From Ichthyophis bannanicus (lineage: Eukaryota > Chordata > Amphibia > Gymnophiona > Ichthyophiidae): 64,000 nucleotides of DNA. The translations under genes were made by a program, and so were the position numbers. The notes below the pieces were generated by a model. It saw only the letters and a list, made by a program, of their open reading frames with translations. It was not told the DNA's origin and searched no databases. This document shows positions 9,137-20,936 of the stretch, one piece after another. The first letter of the stretch is position 1. Each line of letters starts with the position of its first letter. The DNA lies in assembly GCA_033557465.1 (NCBI GenBank), contig CM066037.1:519180686-519244685 (forward strand), given 5' to 3'.

Positions 9137-10603
9137 ATGATAAATACACACAAGCCAGTTAAATGCTGGAAAGCAATGAGCACAAATGCTCGAAGCTTAG
9201 CCAACAAAGTTCCGGACCTGGAAGCCCTAATGGTGGAAATGGATTTGGACATTGTGGCCATTACAGAAACATGGCTAAATGAATCGCATGATTGGGATAT
9301 AGCCATACCTGGCTATAATCTATTCAGAAGAGACAGAGAAAATGGAAGAGGAGGAGGAGTAGCCTTGTATGTCAAAAGCAATATTAAAGCTACTGAAATG
9401 CAGGGGGCATGGGGAAAAGAAGAAGCGCTCTGGATCGTGTTGGAAAGAGGAGATGGCACTGTCATCCATATTGCTGTATCTACAGACCTCCGACACAAAT
9501 TGAAGAGATAGATAACGAATTGATTATAGATATTGCCAAGATAGCCACAAAGGGGAAAGCAATCATATTGGGTGACTTTAATCTACCTGATGTGGATTGG
9601 ATTACTCCTTCTGCAAATCTGGAAAGAAGCAAAAAAATTGTGGATGCTCTCCAAGATGCATTACTTAGACAAATTGTGATGGAACCAACCAGGGAAAGCT
9701 CAGCGCTGGATTTAGTGCTCACCAACGGTGATAGCATGTCAAATGTCTGCGCGAGTGCCCCTGTGAGCAGCAGCGACCATCACACGCTGTGGTTTGAGAT
9801 AAAAGCCATAGTACAGGCCAATCCAAGCAAGCTCAAAGTCCTAAACTTCAAAAACACCGACTTCAATAAAATGGCCGAGTACCTAAAGGAGGAGCTGACA
9901 GGGTGGAAGGAGACAAGGGAAGTGGAATTGCAATGGGCTAAACTAAAGATGGCAATAAGGGCAACAGATAAATATGTAACAAAAGTAAACAAAAACAAGA
10001 GGAGAAGAAAACCTATTTGGTTTTCCAAAGAAGTGGCTGCTCAAATAAAGGCAAAAAACACAGCTTTCGCAAATTTCAAAAGCTCGCAAACAGAGGAACA
10101 CAGAAATAAATACAGGATTAAACTCAAAGAGACAAAGAGAGAAATAAGGATAGCAAAATCAAAGGCAGAGGCAAAGATGGCTAAAGAAGTAAAGCGTGGC
10201 GACAAAACCTTCTTCAGGTATATTCGGGAAAGGAAGAAGATCAGAGGTGGAATTGCAGGACTCAGAAGTGCTGCGAACGGACTCGTGGAAAGTGACATTG
10301 AAAAAGCAAAATTGCTAAACGAATACTTCTGCTCTGTTTTTACTAAAGAAAGTCCTGGAGAAGGACCACCTGTGACTCCCAAATATAAAAATGGGAATGA
10401 AGTAGATACCACGCCATTCACAGAAGGTGAAGTGTTAGAACAACTTGCAAAACTGAAAGTGGACAAGGCCATGGGACCAGATAGGATACATCCCAGGATA
10501 CTGAAAGAGCTCAGAGAGGTTCTTGCAGGGCCGTTAAAGGATTTTTCAACAGATCCTTGGAAACAGGAGAGGTTCCACAGGACTGGAGAACAGCTGATGT
10601 CAT
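9137..10603 (+). pseudogene. CR1-I ORF2, endonuclease and start of RT
   Basis: The AP-endonuclease motifs are visible: STNARSLANK, AITETWLNE, then (after a frameshift near 9480) ILGDFNLPDVDW and SSSDHHTLW. These would nick the target DNA. A Lys/Arg-rich linker follows (KVNKNKRRRKP), then the RT entry KAMGPDRIHPRILKEL. The gene runs into a SINE at about 10604 and resumes after it. Confidence 0.85.
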
Positions 10604-10907
10604 GTCATTGGAGTGGAGGAGTAGCCTAGTGGTTGGGGCAAGGTACTTCAGGCCGGAAGGTCGGTGGTTCAAATCCCACTAGAGGACAGCAACCTTGGGC
10701 CGGAAGGACTGGGGTTTCTAGTCCCACAGGTGCTCCTTGTGGTCTTGGGCAAGCCACTTAATCCTCCATAGCCCATGTTCCCTGTAAAATAGTTATCTCC
10801 AAGTTATAATGCCCTGTTCAATGTAATTTCAGTTTGTTCAATGTAAACCGCACTGATGCAGAATAGCGCGGTATATAAGAGAATGTAAATAAATAAAATA
10901 AATACCT
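10604..10907 (+). mobile_element. tRNA-derived SINE inserted in CR1-I ORF2
   Basis: The head carries an RNA polymerase III box A (TAGCCTAGTGGTTGGGGCA) and box B (GGTTCAAATCCC). The body includes GGTCTTGGGCAAGCCACTTA. The 3' end has AATGTAAACCGCACTGATG and a GTATATAA motif, then an AATAAATAAAATAAAT tail. That 3' end resembles the L2-type LINE end seen at about 48826-48895, so an L2-like LINE probably mobilised it. Confidence 0.85.
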
Positions 10908-12239
10908 CTACACAAAAGTGGTGACAGGGAAGAAGTGTCAAACTACAGGCCTGTCTGTGAGCCTTACCTCGGTGGCAGGAAAAGTCATGGAGGTGCTCCT
11001 GAAAGAGCGAATAGTGAACTTTCTCAAAACCAACAGGTTGCAAGACCCGAGCCAACACGGGTTTACCGAAGGACGATCTTGCCAAACAAATCTGATTGAG
11101 TTCTTTGACTGGGTGACCAGGAAGCTAGATCAGGGGCATGCGATGGATGTCATCTACCTGGATTTCAGCAAAGCCTTTGATACTGTTCCTCATAGGAGGC
11201 TTATCAATAAACTCAGTAGCTTAGGGATAGATCCTAAGATGGTAAATTGGATCAGAAATTGGTTGACTGACAGACGACAGAGGGTGATGGTAAATGGAGC
11301 TCACTCGGATGAAGGGAAGGTGATTAGCGGGGTGCCCCAGGGGTCAGTCCTGGGCCTGGCACTGTTCAATGTATTTGTGAGTGATATTGCTGAAGGACTG
11401 AATGGAAAAGTCTGTCTTTTTGCAGATGACATGAAAATTTGCAACAGAGTGGACTCCCCCGAGGGAGTGGTTAACATGAGGAAAGATCTACAAAAGCTGG
11501 AAGAATGGTCTAATGCTTGGCAATTAAGATTTAATGCAGAGAAGTGCAGAGTCATGCACTTGGGTAGCAGAAATCCAAGGGAAATGTACGCGATAGGGGA
11601 CAAGAGGTTGGTGTGCATGGATCAGGAGAAAGACCTTGGTGTGATTATTTCTGAAGATCTCAAGGTGGCAAAACAGTGCGACAAGGCGGTGGCAAAAGCC
11701 AGGAGGATGTTTGGGCTGCATACAAAGAGGAATCACCAGCAGAAAGGAAGAGTTACTTATGCCACTGTACAAGTCACTGGTGAGGCCTCACTTAGAATAC
11801 TGTGTTCAGTTTTGGAGACCATATCTTGCAAAGGATGTAAAAAGACTGGAAACTGTTCAGAGGAAGGCGAGCAAAATGATTTGGAGCCTGCGTCAGAAGC
11901 CTTATGAGAAGAGACTTGAAGACCTAAACATGTACACTTTGGAGGAGAGGAGGGACAGGGGAGATATGATACAGACCTTTAAATACTTAAAGGGAAATAA
12001 TGAACAAACAAACCTCTTCCAAAAAGACGGGGAAGCTGTAAAACTAGAGGGCAAAACAGGAAGCTGCAAGGTGGTAAATTGAAAGGCAATGTCAGGGAAT
12101 ACTTTTTCACAAAAAGGGTGGTGGATGCTTGGCATGCCCTCCCGATGGAAGTGGTGAGGGCAAACAGAGTGACAGAATTCAAAATGGCATGGGACAGACA
12201 CAGTGGATCCCTTTACAGCAACAGGATAAAATCAAAATA
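10908..12239 (+). pseudogene. CR1-I ORF2, RT and C-terminal domain
   Basis: The RT shows VSLTSVAGKVME, the YLDFSKAFDTVPHRR motif, GVPQGSVLG and the catalytic FADD box (LFADDMKIC). The frame then shifts near 11740 and again near 12080. RPHLEYCVQFWRP and LEERRDRGDMI belong to the usual C-terminal domain. After the last shift the reading ends at about 12239. The joins show it is a decayed copy. Confidence 0.85.
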
Positions 12240-12643
12240 AACTGAACCATCTAATTTCTCAGCAAATAGGGGTGTCTTGCATGGCATGGTGGGTTCACCC
12301 CCTAAACAGGGACATGGAGAGGGGTGGCCTGCATGGAGCGGCAGGTGCACCTACTCTTGCCATCATGCTGGGCAGACTAGATGGACCATGCTGGTCTTTA
12401 CCTGCCATCATTTACTATGTTACTATAAACATGTCTCATATATCTGTTCTTAGGAGCACAGTATTCAAATGGTATTTTTATTTTATTCAGTAGTGTGAGC
12501 TTTCTGCTAGGTGTTTAGTTACTTATGACAATGTATACTTTATTTAAGGATCCCATTTATCAAAAGCCTTTTACTGTATTTTTCATGAACCACAAATCCT
12601 CATTTAACAGGGCTCATAATGTATCATTTATCTTATCTTATAG

Positions 12644-12780
12644 GACAGTGAAGTTACTATTCATGACAAAAACAAAGTTGTTTCAGAAGTGTTTTGGAAC
12701 CCTACAGCAGATGTAAGGCAGTCCAGATTAACGCGATGTATGGTGCACCTTGAAGAGCAGGGAGAGTTTGAATCGGCCCG
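12644..12780 (+). CDS. OSBPL8: OSBPL8-like exon (ORD domain)
   Basis: A 137-bp exon between ATCTTATAG and GTAAGC. It starts on a codon, which agrees with the preceding exon, and leaves two bases of the last codon. It encodes DSEVTIHDKNK, FWNPTADVRQ and LEEQGEFESAR, an ORD segment. It matches OSBPL8 more closely than other ORPs I recall, with several substitutions. Confidence 0.8.
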
Positions 12781-13929
12781 GTAAGCTTAAATTCAAATCA
12801 TAATATTGATTGATGTCAATGTCCTGAAGCTAGTTATATTTGTAATCAATTTCAATCGCTTCCCTGTTCTCCACATCGCCAACTTCTCTGTAATGAAATA
12901 TATTTGCTCATGTGAACTTAATTCTTTATACTAGACAGGTAGCCTAATAGCAGGTAGCCTAATATGGACATTTGAAATTAGCCCAACTACTGGTAGTTAT
13001 TCTTCTTGCCATTCTTTCACTTCATTTTAAATATAAGGTAGATTACCCAGCCTGCCAAAAAGCTGACCAAAATCTCCTTCATAAGTACATAACATGTATT
13101 GCTTAGGATATTAAAACATTGTTTAACTGCCTGTGTTCTAGGTGTAATGCTGTCTTTGGTCTATATCTGATTAAAGTAGTAAGTGACAATGATTTGAAGC
13201 CATTCAGAGAGATCAGAGTTCCTAACAAAATGGCTTCCAAACTATGGATCATGATCCAAGATGGAGTCTTGAGTATTGTGGGACCCTAGCCTGGGCCTAA
13301 GGCTTACAGCTATGGGCTGCCTTTCGTCTGTCCTTAAATGCAACTTTATTCTTTGTCGCCAGCAATGCACCCTGGGACTTATAGTAGATAATTCACACTC
13401 AAAGACAAACTGTAGTTGTGCAACCGTTGGTTGAGGCAAACAAGAATATTTATTTTTGTGGATTTCCAAACACATTAAAGTTCAGGCACGCAAACACAAT
13501 GGATACTTCTCCAGTAACAGAAAGGTAAAGTAAGGAAACTGGAACTGAAGGTAAACTGAGCACAAGTCTCTTTAACAAAAACTGTTATCTTCAATAAAGC
13601 AAAACACAGCACAGCCTTATAAACAATTTCTATATTAACCTCAAAACCCTTCACTCTAATCTATCACTATACCCTACCTCTTGAGTGAATCTTAAGTAAC
13701 TGATACAATTAACACACCACTATTTTTTGTTGGAAGTTTTTGCCATGAGAGATTGCTCCATCTTGAAGCATAACTTCCCTTTTAATCAGTTATGTGGTAA
13801 CCTAACCACTTACATAAAATATTGTGAAATAATCGCATTCAACCTTAATGCTATATCATAATAACTACTTCATAACTCAATTCTGCAGATCCTGACGAAC
13901 ACTACTGCGTTTAGAGCCATTCTCCTATT
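12781..13929. other. Intron; possible old repeat, nothing firmly recognised
   Basis: 13240-13640 has features of an aged minus-strand terminal repeat or mRNA-like end (AATAAA-type motif on the minus strand near 13450), but I found no matching second copy or border repeat. Confidence 0.3.
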
Positions 13930-14440
13930 TCAGGCCCTGTTTCAACGCTTAAAAATCTGTCAACCTCTTGTACTCCTCTTATTAAAGCGTCCAGCCACGG
14001 GAGCTTCAGCGTCCTGTCTTATTAACTTCGTTCTTCCTGTTGTTTTTCAACACTTCTCCCGAAGAAGTAGCACAGTTTGAACTCCTTATGTGATGGACCT
14101 TTCCGTTGGTTCAGTCTCACTTACTGATCAAGAACTCAGGAACAGCTGGAAATTTCAACCTATCTGCCAATGCATGACGCCGACGTCAGAGCAGGCTCAT
14201 CCAATCCAATTCCAAATTCAATCCCTTAGGTTCCAAAGATCCAATACGAAAAATCCAACTCTGTTCTAGCCATTGAAAACATTGTTCTCTGTCTCCTCCT
14301 CTAGGATTCAATGGAACATGATCAATAATTTGCCATTTAAATTCTGAAAATGAGTGATTAAATTCCTGGCAATGTTGAACTAAAGGAGCAGAAAGTACTA
14401 CATTCCATATTCGCGAAGCATGTTCCTGTAATCGAAGTCT
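13930..14440 (-). pseudogene. Penelope-like element 1, GIY-YIG endonuclease C-terminal part and 3' region
   Basis: Read on the minus strand, 14440 to about 14210 encodes RLQEHASRIWNVVLSAP, then FSEFKWQIIDHVP, then WLEQSWIFRIGSLEPKGLN and LELDW before a stop. This is the C-terminal half of the GIY-YIG endonuclease of Penelope-like retroelements (their typical ending ...L.P.GLN.E.D). The adjoining sequence to about 13930 is probably the element's 3' UTR. Confidence 0.75.
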
Positions 14441-14473
14441 AATGGAAAAGAATGGAATATTCCCAATACTACC

Positions 14474-14632
14474 ATGAAACAGATTTCTAAATGGACGACT
14501 ACATGTTCAACATCGCATGTAGTCTATGTATTAGTTTGCCCCTGCACAAAGCTCTATATTGGACGGACTATTCGGAAGGTTAGACTTCGATTACAGGAAC
14601 ATGCTTCGCGAATACGGAATGTAGTACTTTCT
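14474..14632 (+). pseudogene. Penelope-like element 1b, GIY-YIG endonuclease N-terminal part, opposite strand
   Basis: Encodes the GIY-YIG core (VVYVLVCPC then KLYIGRTIRKVRLRLQEHA). Its last ~65 bases are the inverse of 14372-14436 in the minus-strand piece. The two pieces therefore face each other as an inverted pair, an arrangement often seen with Penelope-like elements. It ends where DIRS-C begins. Confidence 0.75.
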
Positions 14633-14635
14633 GCA

Positions 14636-16268
14636 ATTGGCGGATTCCCTGGTCTGGTGGCAGTCACCCCAGTATCTTGAGGCAGGCATGCCCTTTCAGG
14701 CCCCAAGCCCCTTGTGGGTCCTCATCATGGACGCCTCACTGCTTGGCTGGGAAACCCACTGCAGAGATCTCCGCACTTACGGCAACTGGTCACCAGACGA
14801 GAGCACCCAGCAGATCAACCTCCTGGAGCTCTGAACCATACACCTAGCCCTGAAGGTCTTCTGTCACCACCTGTGTCACCAGCCGGTGCTGGTCCAGACA
14901 GACAACCAGGTGGCGATGTTCTACATGAACAAACAGGGGGTCTCGTACCCTTTGTCAGGAGGCACTGGTCCTCTGCTCGTACGCAATCCAATAGGGTAGC
15001 CTCCTGTGGGCAGTGTACCTGCCAGGCCAGGACAACCTGCTGGCCGACAGACTCAGCAGAGTTCTCCAGCCACACGAGTGGCAGCTGGACCCCAGGGTAG
15101 CCAGTTGGCTTTTCTGCCTCTGGGGGGGAACCCGTGATGGACCTGTTCACCAGCCCAGAAAACTTTCAGTTGCCCTGCTTCTGCTCAGTTGCCTTGCTTC
15201 TGCTCCAGGCAGGCCCACCTCTCCAGGGCTTCAGTGGATGTGTTCCTGGTCTCATGGTCGGAAGGCCTCATGTATGCCTTCCCTTCAACTCCGCTGATCG
15301 CCAAGACCTTGTTCAGGACCCTCCGCAACAGGGCCTCGCTCATCCTGATATCTTCTCGGTGGCCCAGGCAACTGTGGTTCCTGCTGCTTCTGCAGTTGAT
15401 GGTGGAGGCCCCCTTCCCCTTGGGGACTGCCTCGGGACTCCTATCTCAGGAGGTGGGCTCTCTCCTGCACCCCAACCCTGGGGTCCCTGTCGTTGACAGG
15501 GTGGCTGCTGAGAGGGTGACTCTGGCCACTTTCAACCTTCCGGTTGAGGTGGAGGACATTCTGCTGTCCTTTCGCTATGCCTCTACTAGAAAGACTTATG
15601 CCCTCAAATGGCGCATGTTCTCTGTTTGGTGCCCCAAACACAGGACTGATCCTTTCTCCTGCCCGGTGGCTCTGGTGTTACAGTACCTTCTCCAACTCTT
15701 TCAGTCCGGGCTCAAGTTTGACTCCGTCCAAGTGCACCTTAGTGCCCTGGCAGTGCACCACCATCCGGTGGATTGTAAGCCCCTCTCGGTCCAACTGTTG
15801 GTGACCCGTTTCCTTCGGGGCCTGCTCTTTTCGAAGCTCCCGGTTCACCTTCCAGCATCTGAATGGGACTTCAACATAGTGTTGGGACAGCTCACTCGCG
15901 CACCCTTTGAGCCTCTGGCTACCTGCCATCTTCACTACCTCTCTTGGAAGGTGGCTTTCCTGGTTGCGCTCACTTCCACTCGCAGAGTTAGCGAGCTTCA
16001 GGCCCTTGTGGCGGAGGCGCCTTATACCAAGTTCTACAAGAAGAGTGGTGCTTCACACGCACCCTAGATTCCTGCCAAAGGTAGTGTCGCCCTTCCATCT
16101 CAAACGGGAAGTGGTGCTTCCTACCTTTTTTCCAAGACCTCACTCCAGTCAGGTGGAGACAGTCCTTCACACCTTGTACTGTAAGAGGGCCTTGTCCTTC
16201 TATATCCAATGTACACAGGGCCACCGCAAAGCTTTTCAGCTTTTCATCTCCTACGACCCCAGCTGTTG
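14636..16268 (+). pseudogene. DIRS-C fragment: RNase H to mid tyrosine recombinase
   Basis: Begins in the RT-RNase H connection (SLVWWQSPQYLE), shows an RNase H Asp region (LIMDASLLGWE, where the usual TTDAS is altered) and ADRLSRVLQPHEWQL, then the recombinase from about 15500 (LKWRMFSVWC, TSTRRVSELQ). It stops abruptly at DPS/C near 16265, before the HxxR and Tyr residues. Multiple frameshifts are present, for example at about 14835, 15110 and 16050. Neither terminal repeat is present; both ends are truncations. Confidence 0.85.
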
Positions 16269-16344
16269 ATCGCAATACTTATTTGCGGTTTGACTGTTTT
16301 CACCCTTGCTCCCTCAAATCTAGTTTACCAATTAGTCAGTTTCT

Positions 16345-17536
16345 CTGTGCATGGAGAGTATGATGGATGATGAAATGCTCAAAGAAATCAAGGAAGCTAA
16401 CAAAAGTTACAGCACAGTAATAATAATGGGTGATTTCAATTACCCTGGTATCGACTGGGTCAGTGTGACGGCAGGACATGTTAGGGAGATAAAGTTCCTA
16501 AATTAAATAAATGACTGCTTCTTGGAGCAGCTGGTTCATGGACCGACCAGAGGGGAAGCCATATTGGTCCTAGTCCTTAGTGGAACACCAGATCTGGTGC
16601 AAGAGATAAGGGTGTTGGGGCCACTTGGCAATAGTGATCATAGCACGATCGCGTTTGATTTAATTAGTGGAGGAGGGATGGTAAGGAAATCCACAGTACT
16701 ACCTTTTAACTTTCGAAAGGGAGACTATGATAAAATGAGGAAAATAGTTAAGAAAAATCTAAAAGGAGCAGTTGCAAAGGTTAAAGACTTAAATCAAGCT
16801 TGGGTGTTGTTGAAAAATACTATCTTGGAAGCCCAGACCAGCTGTATTCCACGTTTTAAGAAAAGTGGAAGGAAGTCCAGAAAACTGCCAGCGTGGTTTA
16901 AAAGTGAGGTCAGAGAGGCTGTTGCCAAAAAAGCATCTTTCAGGAAATGGAAAAAAGAGCTAAATGACAAAAACTGGAAACAGCACAAGCACTAGCAAGT
17001 TAAATGCAAGGCATTGATAAGGCAGACAAAGAGAGAATTTGAGAAGAAACTTGCTATGGAAGCAGAAACGCGTAATAAAGACTTTTTCAAGTACATTCAT
17101 AGCAAAAAACCTGTGAGAGGGTCAGTTGGACCATTAGATGATAGAGGGATAAAGGGGGCAGTAAGAGGGGACAAGGCTATAGCGGAGAGACTGAATGAAT
17201 TCTTTGCTTCGGTCTTGACTGAGGAAGATGTAGGTATGTTACCCACGACTGAAGTGGTATTTAAAGTGGATACTGCAGAAGAATTGAAAGAAATACTGCT
17301 ACACCGGGAAAATGTAGTACAACTATTTGATAAACTGAAGAGTAGCAAATTACCTGGACCGGATGGTATACATCCAAGGGTATTGAAAGAACTGAAATAT
17401 GAGATTGCAGCATTGTGGAACCTGTGTCTTTTGGGGAAACTGCTAGGTATGTATGACCTAGATTGGCCACTGGTGGAAACAGGATACTGAGCTTGGTCGA
17501 CCTTGATCTGACCCAGTATGGCATATCTTATGTTCT
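16345..17536 (+). pseudogene. CR1-like LINE II, endonuclease end to RT start, joined directly to the 3' tail
   Basis: Shows IIMGDFNYPGIDW, a GNSDHSTIAF block, a Lys-rich linker and the RT entry KSSKLPGPDGIHPRVLKELK. At about 17430 the sequence jumps straight to the LINE 3' UTR (GGGAAACTGCTAGGTATG ... GACCCAGTATGGCATATC). All of RT proper is missing, an internal deletion of some 1.5 kb or more compared with CR1-I. In-frame stops occur near 16505 and 16994. Confidence 0.8.
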
Positions 17537-17549
17537 TATGCTCTATTGA

Positions 17550-18560
17550 GGGGTCTTTTAAATCTGAATCTGACCTTTTGACTCAGCAGTTTCTCACCAG
17601 TGGATATCCTCGTTCAACAGTAACACAAGCATACTGCCGACAAAGCATGCCTATTGGATCATCTTCTGCAATATAAACAGCAATCGCTTGATGATTCTTT
17701 ACTATGTGTGTTACCATGCTCAACAGCATTGCGATACATTGTGAAATCTATGCACAGACACTGGGCTATTCTGAGTCTGCAGTCCTCTCTGCTTTCCCTC
17801 ATATAACTTACAAACATAGACTGAACTTAGGAGACTTGCTTACCAAGTTTTCTTTGCCTGTGTTAGTTTCTGATAACCCAGTAGGTCACTCTACTTGTGA
17901 TCGTTGCTGCTGGTGTCAATTTGCATTGACGGGTCTGTCATGGACCCATTTGGATGGGACTTCCTATGTTTCTAGGGGATCTATAGACTGTAATACGACT
18001 TGGGTGGTTTATATGATTGTGCCCATGCTCATTAATATATGTGGTTTGTACTAAGAGGAAAATATGCTTGTATTTAAATGAGCATAAAAGTCTTACTAAA
18101 GTAGAAACAGGCCCCCCTTGTGATTCATTGGCTCCAGTGTCAACACTCGATCACTGATTTTCAGTGGCATATGCTTGACCACGTACCTCTGACATGGCGT
18201 GGGGGGTAATAGAGAGAGATGGCTAAATATGCATGAACATTTTTGGATGTTCCGTTTACAAACCATTGAACCCTCCAGATTAAATCAGGCCATTGGCTGG
18301 ATGACGCTAATTTGATTTGACTTTGGTCTGCTGCTGATTTTTTTTAAAGTAGTCTTTGATTGGTAGAGGTTGCATATGATTGTTTGGAGCCGGTTAATAA
18401 CTAATTGACTGCATGATATCCTGTAGGCTCAGTGACTGCTTGCAGCCAATGGGAGTAGCAGTTCTTATGAACCTTTTATGGAGCCTGTTATATGTTTGGA
18501 AGATGACGAATCCCTGATGTAGATAAGTTTCAAAACACAATATTGTGTCTGATATATTTA
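17550..18560 (+). pseudogene. Penelope-like element 2, linker and GIY-YIG region (decayed)
   Basis: Encodes a linker with a Cys cluster (CDRCCWCQFALTG), then SIDCNTTWVVYMIV. After frameshifts come TKRKICLYLNEHKS, a segment like ITDFQWH.LDHVP, and EPSRLNQAI at the end. These are linker and endonuclease motifs of Penelope-like elements. It is from a different subfamily than element 1 by eye. The RT is absent. Confidence 0.65.
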
Positions 18561-19205
18561 TCACAAAGTGTATTGCATGAATGTCTATTGATACCTCTAT
18601 AAAAAATATATTTAAAAGTTTTTTTGGACCTTAAACTTATTGCCTATTTGGAGATAATGAATTATTGGGCTTTTTGGACCAATGATTTCATCTGAGCAGT
18701 TCTGGCTATGTGGCCTTGAGTTTCTTTTAGCTCTCGTGCTAGAAGCTTTACTGGCTCATACTATTTGAGGTCCTTTTATTGTATATGATAGTTTTTCAGG
18801 GAATTGGCTATATTCTGGATTTATATTTTAAGCTGCCAAAGAAGAGACACCAAGAGGACAATGAAACAGTTATCCACATCTGGTGTTAAAACTTTTCATC
18901 TGAAACCAAGAGCAAAAGAAGATAGAGAACAGTGATCCTCCTTCACCCACTTCCACCAGTAAAGTGCTGTAAATGGTGTTGGATAGTTAAATAGTTGGTC
19001 AGTTAACGTCAAGTGATATGTACAGTATGACTGTATGCTTGAATGCTTGTCTCAATAAAAATATTTCCAACTAAAGGTAAGTGCTATTATTTCTGTAGCG
19101 CAAATTTGCTTAACATGGGGTTTTCCAGGAATGGAACTATTGCATTGATAGAAGATACTATACCTAACTTTTTCAGATTTTGTGTGCATGTAGACACTCA
19201 TATAT
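18561..19205. other. Intron, nothing recognised
   Basis: AT-rich sequence with no convincing coding family. Confidence 0.4.
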
Positions 19206-19235
19206 GTTATTCATATATTTATATATATATGTACA

Positions 19236-19290
<55 letters not shown>
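19206..19290. repeat. (TA)n microsatellite
   Basis: Nearly pure alternating TA over about 80 bases, with small interruptions near the left end. It lies about 110 bases upstream of the exon at 19400. Confidence 0.95.
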
Positions 19291-19297
<7 letters not shown>

Positions 19298-19399
19298 TGA
19301 ATAACATAAATATGCTGCCTGGAGAGTACTCAGATTACTACTTTTATAATATTGATTTTTGTAGTCTTGGGTTGTAACTGTCATATAATAATTTTGTAG

Positions 19400-19585
19400 A
19401 CTTTGGCAACAAGTAACTCGAGCAATCACCAATAAAGACCAAGCAGAAGCTACTCAAGAGAAGTTTGTTCTGGAAGAAGCTCAGAGAAAGGCTGCTAAAG
19501 AAAGGAAAGCAAAAGGTGAAGAATGGACTTGCAAACTGTTTGAGAGGGACCAATTGACAGAAGAGTGGAATTACAGATATGCTGA
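19400..19585 (+). CDS. OSBPL8: OSBPL8-like exon (end of ORD domain)
   Basis: A 186-bp exon between TTTTGTAG and GTAAGT. The first base completes the Arg codon of the previous exon, and two bases remain at the end. It encodes LWQQVTRAITNKDQAEATQE, EEAQRKAAKERKAKGEEW and KLFERDQLTEEWNYRYA. This includes the helical region and the EW-rich end of the sterol/lipid-binding domain typical of ORP5/8. Confidence 0.85.
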
Positions 19586-20089
19586 GTAAGTGATGGGAAA
19601 TCTTTCATTTATAGTACAACTAATTGTTAATGTAACAAGGACTGTTATTTGTACACTTATGGTTATGAAAATGGAGCAGTATTAGGAAAGTTCAAGTATA
19701 TTGACCTCTGAGGACTGATCTTTCAGAATCTTTTTAGAAAAAAAGACATGACATTTGTGCAATCAACAGAGTTAATGAATTGTGGTTAAGTTCTCTTAAC
19801 TGTAATAGAAGTCAGTCAACTGTTTACATTTTTCCCTTTACTACTATTAAACATATATACTGTGTTAAAAAGTGTATGCATTGCTGTTTTAGATACATGT
19901 AAGAGAAAGTTCTGCTCAATGGAACTTATAATCTCTGAGAATAAACAGGATATACATTATACTCCTTACAAGTGGGTGACGACATCTGATGGATATTGGG
20001 TAGATACCAATGATGGGAATGGTCTTGAGTGGTGATTCAGAGGAACTGAAGCAAATTGTGGTGAAGGTTGAAAATGTAATATAGCAAAC
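19586..20089. other. Intron start, nothing recognised
   Basis: About 500 bases of unique-looking sequence at the start of a 38.2-kb intron. Confidence 0.4.
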
Positions 20090-20520
20090 AAAAGAGTAGG
20101 GAAATATCTGGACCAGATGGTACACACCCTATGGTTCTTAACTCAAAAATGAAACTGCAGATGAATTAGTAACAGCCTATCTTTAAAATTGGCTGCAGTA
20201 CTCAAAGATGAAGGATGGCTAATGTAATAGTAGGGATTCTTTTTTAAAGGGCTTCAGGGAGGATCCAGAAAACTATAAATTTTCAATTCTAATGTCAGTT
20301 TTGGTAGAAAATGGTAGGGACAATTCTGAAAAATACTGAACATATGGATATACATGGCTTAATGGATCAGAGCCAACAGAGGATTTAGCAGTGGGACGTC
20401 TTGGCCAAAAGCCACAGCCAACTTCCCAGCCAAAACCTGGAATGGGGTTTTGACTGGATCTAAGCAGACAGAGCCAGAATTCCAACTATAAGTTCCAGAT
20501 AACCTACCTGTCAAGGAAGG
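20090..20520 (+). pseudogene. Strongly decayed CR1-like RT fragment
   Basis: Broken frames still show SGPDGTHPMVL and, further on, ILKN.EHMDIHGLMDQSQ, matching the RT entry and SQHGF region of CR1-type ORF2. There are several stop codons. Older than the other CR1 copies. Confidence 0.6.
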
Positions 20521-20573
20521 GCTACGTTTTTATATAAACCGTTGGCTCACTGTAACCTAAAACACTTGCTTTT

Positions 20574-20740
20574 CTCCAGTACCAAGCAGGAAGCCAGTCC
20601 TCACATATGGGTGACGTTGGCGTCGACGGAGCCCCCATGCGGAGCATTTCCCCAGCTTTCAAAGAAAGCCTTTAGGAATGCAGGCACGCATGCACGGTCC
20701 CCTTCCCGCCCAAAGGTGCCATCTTGTTCAGTTTTCTTTT
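20574..20740 (+). repeat. DIRS-D left inverted terminal repeat
   Basis: Inverse complement of 30815-30987, by eye with about 10 percent differences. It contains the degenerate palindrome GTTGGCGTCGAC and the GCCATCTTG motif that begins the inner part. Confidence 0.8.
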
Positions 20741-20936
20741 TTCCGCGGAGCCCTATGGACGCCTGTCCTTGTCACCCGTGAAAAAAGTTGATTTTTCCTG
20801 CGTTGGGTCGAGTTTTTCATCGGTTCGAGCCAGGATCTCTCTTTTTCAGTTTTTGTCCTTAGAGACTGCGTTCGTGGCTTTTTTCTTTGCCCTGGCAGCC
20901 CAATTTTTTGATCTTGCAGGGGCCCTTTTTCCCCCG

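Larger units (their letters stand above)
7965..12425 (+). mobile_element. CR1-like non-LTR retrotransposon, near full length (CR1-I)
   Basis: In order: ORF1 with an esterase domain, ORF2 with an AP-type endonuclease, a linker, RT and a C-terminal domain, and a 3' UTR ending in a tail like CTGCCATCATTTACTATG. A SINE interrupts ORF2. Frameshifts near 9480 and 11740 and the SINE make it inactive. The 5' end is not sharp; homology to anything I recognise starts at about 7965. Confidence 0.85.

Noticed and set aside
10620..10700. Possible functional tRNA gene
   Set aside because: Box A and box B are present, but the flanks form a SINE body with an A-rich tail and sit within a LINE ORF. It is a tRNA-derived SINE head, not a tRNA gene.
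13240..13650. Possible solo LTR in minus orientation
   Set aside because: A polyadenylation-like motif is present, but I could not find matching TG...CA borders or a target duplication.
19043..19432. Frames rich in alternating Tyr and Ile
   Set aside because: Translation of the (TA)n microsatellite.
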